A stretch of 64,000 bases of DNA, from NCBI GenBank assembly GCA_025934955.1, contig JAICWE010000003.1:41310-105309 (forward strand), given 5' to 3'. Positions 1 through 9,672 of the stretch are shown here, piece by piece. The translations under genes and the position numbers were made by a program. The stretch's first letter is position 1. Each line of letters starts with the position of its first letter. The notes under the pieces are model-generated. The model worked only from the letters and a program-made list of their open reading frames with translations. It searched no databases and had not been told where the DNA came from. Source of the DNA: Gemmatimonadales bacterium (GTDB lineage: Bacteria > Gemmatimonadota > Gemmatimonadetes > Gemmatimonadales > GWC2-71-9).

Positions 1-1599
1 ATGCGCCTCCACGGCGCGCTGCACGATGGCGAGGCCGAGCCCGCTCCCGCCCGGCCGTCCCGAGACGAACGGCTCGAACAGCCGCTCGCGGATTTCCTCC
101 GGGATGCCGGGACCATCGTCCCGCACCTCGAGCCGGACGGCGCGCTCGAAGCCGGCACCTTCCGGCACCTCGCTGCTGCTGCCGAGCTTGACCGTCACCC
201 GCACCGGCTCACCGTGGGCCGCCTGCACCGCGTTCAGCACCAGGTTGGCGACGACGCGGTGCAGCAGATCCTCGTCTCCCTCGAGCAGTGTGGGTCCGCC
301 TTCGACCACCAGCTGCGCCGCCGGCCCGCATTCGGGATGCTGGGCTACCAGGCGCACCGCCGCCGTAGCCACCAGGTGAAGATCGACCGGCTCGGCTCGC
401 GTGGCGCGCACCCGGGAGAAGTCGAGGAACTCGCTCAGCAACCGGCTCAGCCGATCGCTCTCCCGCACGATCAGCCGGGCGAGCACCTGCTCGTCGTCGC
501 CATCGGCGGCGGAGCCGGCGAGCTGCTCCACCGAGCTTCGGATCGAGGCGAGCGGGTTCCGGATCTCATGCGCCAGGGATGCGCTGAGCGCCGCGACCGC
601 CTCGAGCCGCTCGGCGCGGAGCCGCAGCTCCTGGAGCTGCTTCGAGTCGGAGATGTCGGTGAAGATCGCCGTCACCGAGGGCGCCTCCTGCGCCGCCTGC
701 TGGAAGGTGGTGGTGCTGAGGCCGATCGGGAACGGCGCGTCGCCGTCGCGGCGCACCAGTCCTTCGCCCCGGCTCACCTTGCGGCCGCCCCTGATCCCGG
801 CCACGATCGCCGCCCACAGCTCGGGCGAGCGCTCCTTCATCAGGTCCAGCACCGGCCGGCCGAGGACCGACTCGCCATCCAGTCCGAGAATCCGCGCCGC
901 CGTCGGGTTGAGGAACGCCAGCCGGCCGAGCCCGTCCACCGTCAGCACACCGGATCGGATGTTGTGCAGGATGTCGTCGGCCTCGAGCCGCACCCGCCGG
1001 AGCTCGACCTCCAGCGTCGCCTGCTCGGCTCCCGCTTCCCGCAGCCGCCGCGCGAGCACGGCGACGATGATGAAGACGACGTTGAAGATGACGATCTGCG
1101 CCCAGAACGGCTTGTCGAGCGGCCCGTTGTAGCCGTAGAGCGCGATGACGAAATAGAGGCCCGTCGCCAGCAGCGCCACCGCGACGCCGGCACCCGACGG
1201 GAGCAGCACGCCGTACGCGGCGATGACCAGCACGTAGAGCGCCGGAAAGACACTCCGGGTCCCGCCGAAGTGGACCAGCAGCGACACCATGCCGAGGTCT
1301 ACCAGCGCCTGCACGAAGACGAAGAGCGCGCTGGGGTAATGCTCCCGGATGTGCACCCGCCACCCGCCGTACGCCGTCAGGATCAGGGCGAGCACGACCG
1401 CGATCGCGACGAGGTACGCATCGCCCGGGCGCTCGGCCCAGAGCAGCGCGGTCCAGACCAGCGTGACTACCGCGATCGCCAACCGGGCGGAGAAGAGCCA
1501 CGACAGGAGAATGCGCTGATCGGGCAACGACGACTTGCGGGTCCGCCGGCCTCCGGCGCTGGACGCGTCGGGCCGCGGAGACGGCGCGTCGGCCGGCAT
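1..1599 (-). CDS. PilS/NtrB-like membrane sensor histidine kinase (3' end cut by window)
   Basis: The visible 533 residues start at ATG 1599 and stay open to base 1, so only the extreme C-terminus is missing. Roughly residues 25-175 are hydrophobic, with about six membrane helices. A PAS domain follows (about 195-310, with 'NIRSGVLTVDG' and 'AFLNPTAARILG'). The HisKA box is 'LAHEIRNPLASIRSS', and the C-terminal ATPase ends in 'FEPFVSGRPGGSGLGLAIV' (G2 box). Six helices, a PAS domain and an H-box of the EIRNPL type are the usual architecture of PilS, the sensor for pilin transcription; NtrB/AtoS-type kinases share the core. A response regulator would be expected beyond base 1. The pilus motor genes at 20908-24978 make a PilS role reasonable, but the assignment to pilus control is inference. 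Confidence 0.8.
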   Translation of the reverse strand, partial: MPADAPSPRPDASSAGGRRTRKSSLPDQRILLSWLFSARLAIAVVTLVWTALLWAERPGDAYLVAIAVVLALILTAYGGWRVHIREHYPSALFVFVQALVDLGMVSLLVHFGGTRSVFPALYVLVIAAYGVLLPSGAGVAVALLATGLYFVIALYGYNGPLDKPFWAQIVIFNVVFIIVAVLARRLREAGAEQATLEVELRRVRLEADDILHNIRSGVLTVDGLGRLAFLNPTAARILGLDGESVLGRPVLDLMKERSPELWAAIVAGIRGGRKVSRGEGLVRRDGDAPFPIGLSTTTFQQAAQEAPSVTAIFTDISDSKQLQELRLRAERLEAVAALSASLAHEIRNPLASIRSSVEQLAGSAADGDDEQVLARLIVRESDRLSRLLSEFLDFSRVRATRAEPVDLHLVATAAVRLVAQHPECGPAAQLVVEGGPTLLEGDEDLLHRVVANLVLNAVQAAHGEPVRVTVKLGSSSEVPEGAGFERAVRLEVRDDGPGIPEEIRERLFEPFVSGRPGGSGLGLAIVQRAVEAH

Positions 1600-1670
1600 G
1601 GAACCTCGGGAATGGCGAGAGCTGGAAAAGTGGCGGGACGAACCGGAAAGGTGAAGGGCGCGGCGTCGGC

Positions 1671-2360
1671 TCAGCGGTGCTCGGTGACGCCCACCTGGCG
1701 GCACATGTCGAGCACCGGACAGGTCGAGCAGCGCGGGAGCGTGCCGGTACAGACGTGCTTCCCGAACGGCACCAGCAGCGCGTTGATCTCGATCCACCAC
1801 CGCTCCGGCAGCACCCGCTGCAGCTCGGCCATGGTGCGCTCCGGCGTCGGCGCGCGCACATAGCCCCAGCGGTTCGTCACCCGGTGCACATGAACATCCA
1901 CGCTGATCCGCCGCTCGCCGCACGCGATGCCGAGCGCGAGGTTGGCGCACTTGGGACCGACGCCGCGAAAGCCCTGCAGCACCGCGGCATCGCACGGAAG
2001 CTCGCCGCCGTATGCCGCGTCGGCCTGCCGGGCGAGCTCCCGGATCTGCGCGGCCTTGGCTTCGTGGAAGGTGGCGGGGCGGATCAGCGAATCGATGCGA
2101 GCTGCGGCGAGCCGCGCGAGGGCCGCGGGCGTGCGCGCCACCTGGAACAGGCGCCGCGCCGCTTCGAGGCTGACCTCGTCCCGGGTGCGGATGGAGATGA
2201 TGCAGGCGACGAGCCGCTCGAAGAGCGACCCGTGGCCGTCCTCCGCGAGCGCGAACATCGCGGCCTTGGGCCACGGCCGCACCGCGTCGCGGATGCGGTC
2301 GAGCGCAAGGCCGATATCGAAAGGTCGTTTACGAGCGCGCGGCCCGGCGCTCGGCGCCAC
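1671..2360 (-). CDS. nth: Endonuclease III (DNA glycosylase/AP lyase)
   Basis: A 229-residue HhH-GPD base-excision enzyme that removes oxidised pyrimidines and nicks at AP sites. The helix-hairpin-helix is 'GFRGVGPKCAN', with catalytic Lys about 137. The catalytic Asp is in 'SVDVHVHRV' (about residue 155). The C-terminal 4Fe-4S loop has Cys 204, 211, 214 and 220 in the canonical C-X6-C-X2-C-X5-C spacing. All key residues are present and the length is normal. The first available start is a GTG at 2360 that overlaps the upstream DUF2231 gene by 32 bases, so the true start may be somewhat downstream. It lies in a minus-strand run with the DUF2231 and DUF4142 genes. Confidence 0.93.
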   Translation of the reverse strand: MAPSAGPRARKRPFDIGLALDRIRDAVRPWPKAAMFALAEDGHGSLFERLVACIISIRTRDEVSLEAARRLFQVARTPAALARLAAARIDSLIRPATFHEAKAAQIRELARQADAAYGGELPCDAAVLQGFRGVGPKCANLALGIACGERRISVDVHVHRVTNRWGYVRAPTPERTMAELQRVLPERWWIEINALLVPFGKHVCTGTLPRCSTCPVLDMCRQVGVTEHR

Positions 2361-2910
2361 CGTATGCCGGCACCGTGCCGACCCGCCGCTCGGCGCCGCG
2401 ATAGCCGGGGCGCCGCATGCTCCGCGTTCCGGCCGGCTGTCCGCCGAGGGAGCTCGGCGAGTCGAGGTGTGCGCCTTCGTCCACGCCGACGCCGAGCCGG
2501 TCCACCAGCTCGCCGCCGAGCCACCCGGTCACGAGCGCGATCCCGCCGCCCACGAACGACAGCGTCAGCGCCGTGCCGCTCGGAGCCTCCACGTTGCCGC
2601 CGCGGCGGAGCGCCCAGCTCACGATGAAGAGCAACAGCACGATCACGTTCCCCACGCCGTGCAGCAGCCCGATCCGCTTGGCGCGGGTGCCTGCCGGAAT
2701 CGCGAACCAGTCCACCCAGCCGAACATCGCGGCCGCGAGCCCGCCGAGCACCCCGGCCGCGATGAGATAGAACGCCACCTCGGTCCAGAGCCCGTCCCCC
2801 GCGATCAGGTAGAGGATGTCGAAGACGATCGCGGTGACGAGCAGCCCGAGCGGAAACACCACCAGCATCGGGTGGATCGGATGGCCCAGGAACTTCGCCT
2901 TGCTTTCCAT
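2329..2910 (-). CDS. DUF2231 family membrane protein
   Basis: A 193-residue protein with four predicted membrane helices in the first 130 residues. It opens with 'MESKAKFLGHPIHPMLV'; the HPIHPMLV motif is the DUF2231 hallmark. The C-terminal 60 residues are charged and Arg/Gly-rich and probably cytoplasmic. DUF2231 proteins are inner-membrane proteins of unknown function, often found beside stress or envelope genes. It follows the DUF4142 lipoprotein by 18 bases, so the two are probably co-transcribed. No enzymatic residues are recognisable. Confidence 0.82.
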   Translation of the reverse strand: MESKAKFLGHPIHPMLVVFPLGLLVTAIVFDILYLIAGDGLWTEVAFYLIAAGVLGGLAAAMFGWVDWFAIPAGTRAKRIGLLHGVGNVIVLLLFIVSWALRRGGNVEAPSGTALTLSFVGGGIALVTGWLGGELVDRLGVGVDEGAHLDSPSSLGGQPAGTRSMRRPGYRGAERRVGTVPAYGGAERRAARS

Positions 2911-2928
2911 CGGATTCGGATGCCTCGC

Positions 2929-3528
2929 TCAGCCGAGTTGCTGTTCGATCTGCTTGGCCTTGTCGAGATGCTGCTGCATGACGGGCAGCGTCTTCTGGAT
3001 CAGCGCCTTCACCTCGGGGCTCTGCGCCTTCGGCAGCAGATCGTTCTTCAGCTCGTCGATGTCTTTCTGATGGTCGTCGATCTCGTGGCTGATGAACGCC
3101 TTGTCGTAGTCCTTGCCGGTCTTGTTCTGGAGCGCCGTCATCTCGTCACCCTTGTCCTTGGCCACGTCGGACATCTCGGCGCCGCTCGGCTCTGCGCCGA
3201 TCTTCTTCGCGACCGCCTCGCCCTGCTGCTTGCCCTTGGTGTGATCGCGCACCAGCATCTGGGCGTAGGACTTCACCGCCGGACTCGTGGCCTTCTTCTC
3301 CGCCGCGGATGCCTGCTGGATCTCCGTGCTGTTGGCCATCGAGAGCTTCGCGAGGATGGCGGAGTCGTCGACCTTTTCGTTGTTCATGCCGGTCGAGTCG
3401 GCGGGGGTCGTCGCGGCCGTCGCGGTGGTGTCTCCCGAGACGGCGGCGGTGTCGCGGTTCCCGTTGCGCGGCGAGCACATCGTCAGGAACGCGACGGCCG
3501 CCACGGGAAGGAGCATCTGCTTCATCAT
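2929..3528 (-). CDS. DUF4142 family lipoprotein-like protein
   Basis: A 199-residue exported protein. The start at 3528 (tandem ATG ATG) has a GAGG motif about 8 bases upstream; a much longer open frame upstream has no coding character. It begins with 'MMKQMLLPVAAVAFLTMC', a short signal peptide with a Cys at the lipobox position, although Met at -1 is atypical. A Thr/Ala/Asp-rich linker follows (about 25-50). The helical DUF4142 domain covers about 52-198, with 'SYAQMLVRDHTKGKQQ', 'FISHEIDDHQKDI' and 'MQQHLDKAKQIEQQ'. DUF4142 domains are ferritin-like helical bundles in periplasmic proteins of unknown function. It heads the run DUF4142-DUF2231-nth. Confidence 0.82.
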   Translation of the reverse strand: MMKQMLLPVAAVAFLTMCSPRNGNRDTAAVSGDTTATAATTPADSTGMNNEKVDDSAILAKLSMANSTEIQQASAAEKKATSPAVKSYAQMLVRDHTKGKQQGEAVAKKIGAEPSGAEMSDVAKDKGDEMTALQNKTGKDYDKAFISHEIDDHQKDIDELKNDLLPKAQSPEVKALIQKTLPVMQQHLDKAKQIEQQLG

Positions 3529-3684
3529 GATGGTACCTCGGTCCTGGACTCGTCCTGCCCGGATCTGCCGCTGCACCGCCTGGCAGGCACCCGCACGATG
3601 CGGCTTCCCTAAAATGCACCGAGCCGTTGGCCTCTCTGTGACGGGTGACCGACTGGGCGCAGGGGCCGCCACTACATTGTGACG

Positions 3685-4104
3685 ATGCGCACAACTGCGG
3701 ATTCCGAAACCGATCGGCGGCCCGGCACCATCCGGAGAGCGGCCGTGCTGACGGCGCGAGCGCTCCGCCTGCGCTGCCCCAACTGCGGGGGCGGACGCGC
3801 GTTCCAGTCGTGGCTCCGGATGCGCGAGCGGTGCCCGGCGTGCGGGCTGCGGTTTCACCGTGGCGAGGAGGGGTACGCCGTGGGGGCCTACATGTTCAAC
3901 ATGATCGCGAGCGAGCTGGTGTTCGCCGCGGGATTCATCGTCGTCATCGCGGCAACGTGGCCGTCGCCGCCGTGGGAAGGCCTCACCTGGGCGGCGGCGA
4001 TCTCCATGGTGCTGGCACCGATCGTCTTCTACCCGATCACCAAGTGCCTCTTCCTCGCGTTCGACCTCGTCTTCCGGCCGGCTACGGCCGAGGAGCTGCG
4101 CTAG
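3685..4104 (+). CDS. DUF983 family protein with zinc ribbon and two TM helices
   Basis: A 139-residue protein. The N-terminal zinc ribbon has two Cys pairs ('CPNCGGG' and 'CPACGLRFHRGEEGYAVG'), typical of DUF983, and two membrane helices follow (about 75-95 and 105-128). Function is unknown in the family; members often lie near cytochrome oxidase or heme genes, which is not the case here. The ATG at 3685 is preferred over a GTG two codons upstream. The 3' end overlaps the convergent hybrid kinase gene by 23 bases. Confidence 0.8.
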   Translation: MRTTADSETDRRPGTIRRAAVLTARALRLRCPNCGGGRAFQSWLRMRERCPACGLRFHRGEEGYAVGAYMFNMIASELVFAAGFIVVIAATWPSPPWEGLTWAAAISMVLAPIVFYPITKCLFLAFDLVFRPATAEELR

Positions 4105-7100
4105 TCCGCGTGTCGAGCAGCTCGCGCACCCGGCGCACCAGGCTCTCGGGCGAGAACGGCTTCTGCAGCAGCGAGAAACCGGTGTCACGCAGATCGCGGC
4201 CGGGGCCTTCCGTGTTGGTGTAGCCGGAGATGAAGAGCACCTCGAGGTCGGGGCGGAGCCGCAGCGCACGCTCGACCAGCTCGCGTCCGCCCATCTCCGG
4301 CATCACGACGTCGGTGACGAGCAGGTCCACCGGCTGTGCCGGCCGGCTCTCCAGCAGGTGCAGCGCGGCACGACCGTTTCCGGCGCTCAGCACCCGATAG
4401 CCCTGCTCCTCCAGCGCGCGCACCGCGAGACTCCGCACCGAGGCCTCGTCTTCCACCACCAGCACGGTCTCATCGCCCCCGCGCGCCGGCGCCACCTGGG
4501 CGGCGGCATCCCCGTCGCCCGCGCCCGCGGTCGCGGCCGGGAAGCAGATCCGGAAGACGGTGCCCTGCCCCGGCGCGCTGTCGAACCAGATGTACCCGCC
4601 GCTCTGCGTCACGATGCCGTACACCGTCGCGAGGCCGAGGCCGCTGTTGCGCGACGAGCCCTTGGTGGTGAAGAACGGCTCGAAGACGCGACTCCGCACC
4701 GGCTCGTCCATGCCGAAGCCGGTATCGCGCACCACCAGCATGACGTACGCGCCGGCTGGAATGTCGATGCCGACCTGGCGGTACGCCTCGCCTTCGCCCA
4801 GCTCGGCGTCGTGGGTCTCGATGGCCAGCTCGCCGCCCGCGGGCATCGCGTCGCGCGCGTTGAGTGCCAGGTTCATGATGACCTGCTCGATCTGCCCGCG
4901 ATCCGCCTCGACGCCGGCGAGCGGCCGGCCGGCTACCGTCGCGAGCGTGATGGCCTCGCCCAGCAGCGGCCGGAGCATGCGGCCCATGTCGTCCACCACG
5001 GCGTTGAGGTCCACTACGCCGGGGCGCTGCTGCTGCGGCCCGCCGAAGGCGAGAAGCTGCCGGGTGAGCGACGACGCGCGCTCGGCGGCGCGGCGGATCT
5101 CCAGCGCGTCGGCGTGGCGGCGGTCGTCGTCGTTCAGCGCGGCGAGCAGGAAGTCGCTGAAGCCGATGATGATCATCAGCATGTTGTTGAAGTCGTGGGC
5201 GACACCGCCCGCGAGCCGGCCGAGCGCTTCCATCTTCTGGGCCTGGCGGAGTTGCTCCTCGGCGCGGTGCCGCTCGGTCAGGTCCTGCACGTTCGCGGCG
5301 TAGTAGAGCACCTCGCCGCGCTCATCCTTCACCGCTGCGAGGTCCACCAGCACCGGAAAGCTGCGGCCCTCGCGGTCGCGGTGCCGGCCCTCGTAGATCT
5401 GCCGGCCCTGCGCGCGCGCCGCGCGTACGTGGCGGCCGTAGCGGCCGACGCCCGCCGCGTCGGGCGCGAGCACGTCGGCCACGGGACGCCCGGCGAGGTC
5501 GGTCGCCTCGCAGCCGTGCAGCCGGGCGAACGCCGGATTCATCGAGACCAGCGTCATCCCGTCGCGGTCGGTCATCATCACGCCCCAGCCGGCGTGCTCG
5601 AAGATGTCGGCCCACTTGCGCAACGCCAGCTCGGCGTGCGCGCGCTGCGCGATCTCGGCCTGGGCGGCGCGATAGAGCCGCGCGTTCTGCACCGCGAGCG
5701 CGGCGCGGTCGGCCAGCTCCCGCGCGACGGCGACGTCCTCCGGCGTGTAGCGCCGTCCGGAGTCCGCGCGGCAGAAGGTGAGCGCGCCGAGCACTGCGCC
5801 CTGGAGCGCGAGCGGCGCGGAGATGAGCGAGATCGGCGCGAGCCGGCGGAGGTAGAGCGCGAAGTCGGGATCCGGCATGCTCGCGGCGAACGCGTCGAGA
5901 TCCACCTCGCGGCGGTACACCACTTCACCGGTGGAGAGCGCGGCGGCGATGGGATTGCCCGACGACGACGGGGCGGGACCGAAGCGCAGCGCGGTCTCCC
6001 GCAGGGCCGCTTCCCTGGCCGGGTCGGCGTGCGCCATCTCGACCCGCTGCACGCTGCCGTCCGGCTGCATCAGGTCCACCAGGCAGTAGTCCGCGAAGCT
6101 CGGCAGTGCGACCCGTGCGACCCGGGCGAGCGTCACCTCGAAATCCAGCGACGTGGTCAGCAGCCGGCTCGCCTCGGCGACGAGACGCTGCCGCTCCTCC
6201 TGCTGCTTCCGCTGGGTGATGTTGCGACCGATGCCGATGATGCCGGCGGGCTGGCCCTCGGCGTCGCGATACAGCCCCTTGCTGACCAGCTCGACCCGAT
6301 CGCCGTCGGGCGAGGGGAGCGACTCCTCGTAGCTGCGCGTGGTGCCGGCCCGAAGGACGGCGCGGTCGTTGGCCTGGAGGCGCGCGGCAACCGCGCGGGG
6401 GAAGAGATCGCGATCGGTGAGGCCGATCGCCTCCGCCGCACTCCGGCCGAACCGCTCGGCCGCCGCGGCGTTGAGCATGACGTACCGGCCGACCAGGTCC
6501 TTCACGAAGATCGAATCGGTCGTCCCCTCGACTACGGCGCGGAGCAGCTCGGCGCCCTGGCTCAGCGCCGCCTCCGCCGCGCGGCTCCGGTCGGTCACGT
6601 CAAGGGCGGTGCCGCGCATCCGGACGGCGGAGCCACCGGCGTCGCGAACGACGTCGCCGTGCGCGAGCAGCACGCGTTCGCTGCCGTCCGGCGTGACGAC
6701 GCGGTGCTGGAAGTCGAACGGCGCACCCGATTCGAACGCGCGGCCGATGAGATCGTCGACCCGCGCGCGATCGTCGGGATGCACCAGCGCCAGGAAGCCG
6801 TCGTACCGGATCTCGGCCGAGTGCGGCTCCCGGCCATAGAGGCGATACATCTCGTCTGACCACACGACCCGATCCGCCTGGACATCCCACTCCCAGCTTC
6901 CCAGATGGGCCAGGGCCTGCGCTTCCGCGAGCGCTGCCTGGCTCCGGCGGAGATCCGCCTCGGCGCGGCGCCGATCGGTGATGTCGCGGCAGATGATGCC
7001 GACTCCCTCACCCACCGGGTCGAGGCGCACATCGAGCCATCGGTCCGCCGCCGCATGCCGGACCTCGAGGACCTCGGACGCGCCGCGCCGCATCGCCGTG

Positions 7101-7330
7101 CGCGCGGCGCGCTCGACTTCCTCGGGCAGCGGGCAGAGATCCCACACCGAGCGGCCGACCGGCTGCTCCGGCAGCGGTGCGCCGAGCAGCTCGGCGAGCC
7201 GGCGCGCGGCGGCGTTCGCGAGCACGATGCGCCACTCGCGATCCACGACCACGAGCGCATCGCCCAGTCCCTCGACCAGCTGACTGAGATCCATCCGGGC
7301 CGGGCGGCGGAGCCGTGGACGCGCGCTCAC
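4082..7330 (-). CDS. Hybrid sensor histidine kinase, four PAS, GAF, HisKA, ATPase and receiver
   Basis: A 1082-residue soluble hybrid kinase with no obvious membrane segment. Order: PAS (about 15-120), PAS (140-250), PAS (255-370), GAF (380-545), PAS (565-690), HisKA with '[13 protein letters not shown]' (about 705), ATPase with 'NLALNARDAMP' and '[15 protein letters not shown]', then a C-terminal receiver with 'TDVVMPEMGG' (phospho-Asp) and 'LQKPFSP'. The HDFNN box is of the NtrB/HPK4 type. The start is GTG 7330, chosen because GGGAGG lies 7 bases upstream and GTGA overlaps the stop of the transglycosylase gene. That overlap implies translational coupling. The cytoplasmic ligand is unknown; transcription with a murein hydrolase suggests, but does not show, cell-envelope sensing. 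Confidence 0.9.
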   Translation of the reverse strand: MSARPRLRRPARMDLSQLVEGLGDALVVVDREWRIVLANAAARRLAELLGAPLPEQPVGRSVWDLCPLPEEVERAARTAMRRGASEVLEVRHAAADRWLDVRLDPVGEGVGIICRDITDRRRAEADLRRSQAALAEAQALAHLGSWEWDVQADRVVWSDEMYRLYGREPHSAEIRYDGFLALVHPDDRARVDDLIGRAFESGAPFDFQHRVVTPDGSERVLLAHGDVVRDAGGSAVRMRGTALDVTDRSRAAEAALSQGAELLRAVVEGTTDSIFVKDLVGRYVMLNAAAAERFGRSAAEAIGLTDRDLFPRAVAARLQANDRAVLRAGTTRSYEESLPSPDGDRVELVSKGLYRDAEGQPAGIIGIGRNITQRKQQEERQRLVAEASRLLTTSLDFEVTLARVARVALPSFADYCLVDLMQPDGSVQRVEMAHADPAREAALRETALRFGPAPSSSGNPIAAALSTGEVVYRREVDLDAFAASMPDPDFALYLRRLAPISLISAPLALQGAVLGALTFCRADSGRRYTPEDVAVARELADRAALAVQNARLYRAAQAEIAQRAHAELALRKWADIFEHAGWGVMMTDRDGMTLVSMNPAFARLHGCEATDLAGRPVADVLAPDAAGVGRYGRHVRAARAQGRQIYEGRHRDREGRSFPVLVDLAAVKDERGEVLYYAANVQDLTERHRAEEQLRQAQKMEALGRLAGGVAHDFNNMLMIIIGFSDFLLAALNDDDRRHADALEIRRAAERASSLTRQLLAFGGPQQQRPGVVDLNAVVDDMGRMLRPLLGEAITLATVAGRPLAGVEADRGQIEQVIMNLALNARDAMPAGGELAIETHDAELGEGEAYRQVGIDIPAGAYVMLVVRDTGFGMDEPVRSRVFEPFFTTKGSSRNSGLGLATVYGIVTQSGGYIWFDSAPGQGTVFRICFPAATAGAGDGDAAAQVAPARGGDETVLVVEDEASVRSLAVRALEEQGYRVLSAGNGRAALHLLESRPAQPVDLLVTDVVMPEMGGRELVERALRLRPDLEVLFISGYTNTEGPGRDLRDTGFSLLQKPFSPESLVRRVRELLDTRTSAAPRP

Positions 7331-9633
7331 GGTCCGCCTCCCGGCGACACGCCGGCGGCGGCCACCGGCCAGTCGTAGAGCACGCGGTAGAGCGCCTGGT
7401 TGCGGCTGATGATGCGCACGTAGTCGCGGGTCTCGGCGAACGGGATTCGCTCGGCGAAGAGCTCAGGGTCGCCGGCGCCGGTACGGGTCTTCCACTTCTC
7501 GACCCGACTCGCACCCGCATTGTACGCGGCGAGGATCTCGACCGGCTCGCTGTAGCGTCCGACCAGCTCGCGCAGGTGCGCCGCGCCGAGCTGGAGGTTC
7601 ACGTCGGCCTGGTAGAGCAGCACCGGGTCCCACACCGGGAAGCCGAGGGTCTGCGCCACCGCCCGCCCGACGTCGGGCATCACCTGCATCAGACCACGCG
7701 CGCCGGCGCCGGAGGTCGCGCGCGGATCGAACATCGACTCCTGGCGGATCAGCGCGGCGACCAACGTCGGATCCAGCCCGCGTTCCTCGGTCTCGGCGAG
7801 CAGCGCGTCGCGGCGCGCCAGCGGATAGAGCAGCCGATAGACGCGCGCGTCGGGAATCGCGCCTTGCGCCAGTGCGCGGCGGGCGAGCTGGATCGACGCG
7901 ACCGAGCGGCCGCGCGCCCGGAGCGCCGCCGCGGTGGCGAGCATGCGCTCGACCGACACATCGGCCGCGCGGGCCATGGCGTCGTACTCCCAGCCGGCTT
8001 CGACGTCCATGCCGACCTGCTCCAGCTCCGCGGCGCGGGCCAGCGCGCTGTCGAGGCCCGGAAACGCGGCGAAGCTGTCGGGCGCGGCGGCGGGAGTCCA
8101 GGTCGGCAGGCCGAGGCGCTGCTCGCTCGCGCCGACGTAGTAGGACTGCGGATCACCGGCGGCGAGCAGGCGCCACGCGGCGCGCGCGCGAGCGGTGTCG
8201 CCCGACCCGGCCCATGCGCGGCCGGCCCAGTAGCGCGCGCCCGCGGCTTCGTCGCTGCGCGGATACCGCCGCGCCAGCGTGTCGAACTCGGCGGCCGCGG
8301 CGCGGCGCTGCCCGGCGGTGTAGGCGATCAACGCCGCGCGGAAGCGCGCGGTCGGCGCGTAGCGGTTCGTGGGATAACGGCGCGCCAGCTCGCGAAGCTG
8401 CTTCCGCGCCCTGGCGTCGTGCCGATCGTCGGCCGAGAGGTCGGCGAGCAGATAGAGCGCGGCGGCGGCGGCGGTCGTGTCATGTGAGAACCGCTTGCCG
8501 ATCCGGCCGAGCGCGGCGCGGCCGGCGTCGAGCTTGCCGTCGCGCACGAGCGCGCGCGCGCGACCGTACGCAGCCAGCGCGGCGAGCGGGCGCGGCCGGG
8601 CGACGAGGGCGTACTGCCTGGCCGCGTCACCATAGCGTCCCAGCCGGGTGAGCACATCGCCCGCGTCGAGGTGATCCTGCGCGTCGCCGAGTCCGGCGGC
8701 GAAGGCGCGGGTGTAACCGTCGCCGGCGCGGGACAGCGGCCCGATGGACGTCAGCGCGCGCGCGACCGCGAGCTCCGCCTCGGGCGGAAGCTGCGGGTAC
8801 TTGCCGTCGAGCGTCTGGATCACCTGCCGGGTCGCGGAAGTGCCGGGATGCGCGGCCACGTACGCGACCAGGGTGTCGCGGATGAGGACCGATGCGGCGC
8901 TGTCGTGCGCCAGCCCGGCGCGCAGCGCGAGCGAAGCGGGCACGGCGCCGAGCTGCTCGTAGTGCGTGGCAGCCGCGGCGGAGTCACCGGCGCGCTCGAG
9001 GGCGGCGGCCTCGGTCCATCCGATGCGCGCCCGCGGCGCCGACTGCGTGAGGTCGGCATAGAGTCGTGCGCGCGCGCCGCTGTCGTGCCGCACCGTCGCG
9101 CCCCGCAAGACCAGCCACTCCGCGATCGCCGGCAGGCCCACGGCCGCACGGGCGTACGCATCGGCGGCGGCGCTGTCGGCCCGGAGCCGATCGAGTGCGC
9201 GGGCCAGCAGCACGAGGGAGCGGGCGCGGTGCTCGCCTTCGCGTGCCGCGGCGACGGCGGCTTGCGCATCGGCGAGCGCCACGGTGTCACGGCCCAACTC
9301 GAGATCGGCGCGCGCGAGCAGCGTCCGGCCGGCGCCGTCCTCCAACGCGTCGAGCCAGCTCTCGCGCTCGAGCAGGTCGCGCACCTCGCGCCAGCCGTTC
9401 CATGCGGCCGCGGCGCGTGCGCCCAGCAACACCGCGTCCGGCGTGCGTCGGCTCGAATCGCTCAGGACCTGCGCGAGTATGCGGCTGGCCCGCCACGGCT
9501 GGCCGTGGGCGAGTGCATCGGCGGCGGCCGCGACCGTGCTGTCGCCGCGCACGATCGGTCTCGGGCGCAGGCTGACGGATGCCGCGGGACGAGCACCGAA
9601 GAGGACGACGGGCAGCAGGAGCAGTGCGCGCAT
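7327..9633 (-). CDS. Slt70-like soluble lytic transglycosylase with TPR-rich N-terminus
   Basis: A 768-residue periplasmic murein hydrolase. It starts with a signal peptide 'MRALLLLPVVLFGARPAAS'. A GTG 27 bases upstream is possible but has no better ribosome site. Residues of about 30-600 form an Ala/Arg-rich alpha-solenoid of TPR-like repeats ('AAEFDTLARRYPRSDEAAG'). The C-terminal domain has the GH23-type transglycosylase motifs: catalytic Glu in 'ALIRQESMFDP' (about residue 630), 'GARGLMQVMPDVG', 'AYNAG' and 'IPFAETRDYVR'. This layout matches Slt70, which cleaves peptidoglycan to 1,6-anhydro products. It sits between two hybrid kinase genes on the same strand, 39 bases after one and overlapping the other by 4. 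Confidence 0.9.
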   Translation of the reverse strand: MRALLLLPVVLFGARPAASVSLRPRPIVRGDSTVAAAADALAHGQPWRASRILAQVLSDSSRRTPDAVLLGARAAAAWNGWREVRDLLERESWLDALEDGAGRTLLARADLELGRDTVALADAQAAVAAAREGEHRARSLVLLARALDRLRADSAAADAYARAAVGLPAIAEWLVLRGATVRHDSGARARLYADLTQSAPRARIGWTEAAALERAGDSAAAATHYEQLGAVPASLALRAGLAHDSAASVLIRDTLVAYVAAHPGTSATRQVIQTLDGKYPQLPPEAELAVARALTSIGPLSRAGDGYTRAFAAGLGDAQDHLDAGDVLTRLGRYGDAARQYALVARPRPLAALAAYGRARALVRDGKLDAGRAALGRIGKRFSHDTTAAAAALYLLADLSADDRHDARARKQLRELARRYPTNRYAPTARFRAALIAYTAGQRRAAAAEFDTLARRYPRSDEAAGARYWAGRAWAGSGDTARARAAWRLLAAGDPQSYYVGASEQRLGLPTWTPAAAPDSFAAFPGLDSALARAAELEQVGMDVEAGWEYDAMARAADVSVERMLATAAALRARGRSVASIQLARRALAQGAIPDARVYRLLYPLARRDALLAETEERGLDPTLVAALIRQESMFDPRATSGAGARGLMQVMPDVGRAVAQTLGFPVWDPVLLYQADVNLQLGAAHLRELVGRYSEPVEILAAYNAGASRVEKWKTRTGAGDPELFAERIPFAETRDYVRIISRNQALYRVLYDWPVAAAGVSPGGGP

Positions 9634-9672
9634 GACGATCCGGGTAGCGTGGGGCGGCACCGCCGGCCGCGG

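Noticed and set aside
1..1863. Long plus-strand open frame opposite the sensor kinase
   Set aside because: Antisense shadow caused by high GC; the minus strand gives an intact kinase with all motifs. The same applies to long antisense frames opposite sprA, the cargo gene and the first hybrid kinase.
2929..4269. 446-residue frame extending the DUF4142 gene upstream
   Set aside because: The upstream part is antisense to DUF983 and the hybrid kinase; signal peptide and ribosome site support the start at 3528.
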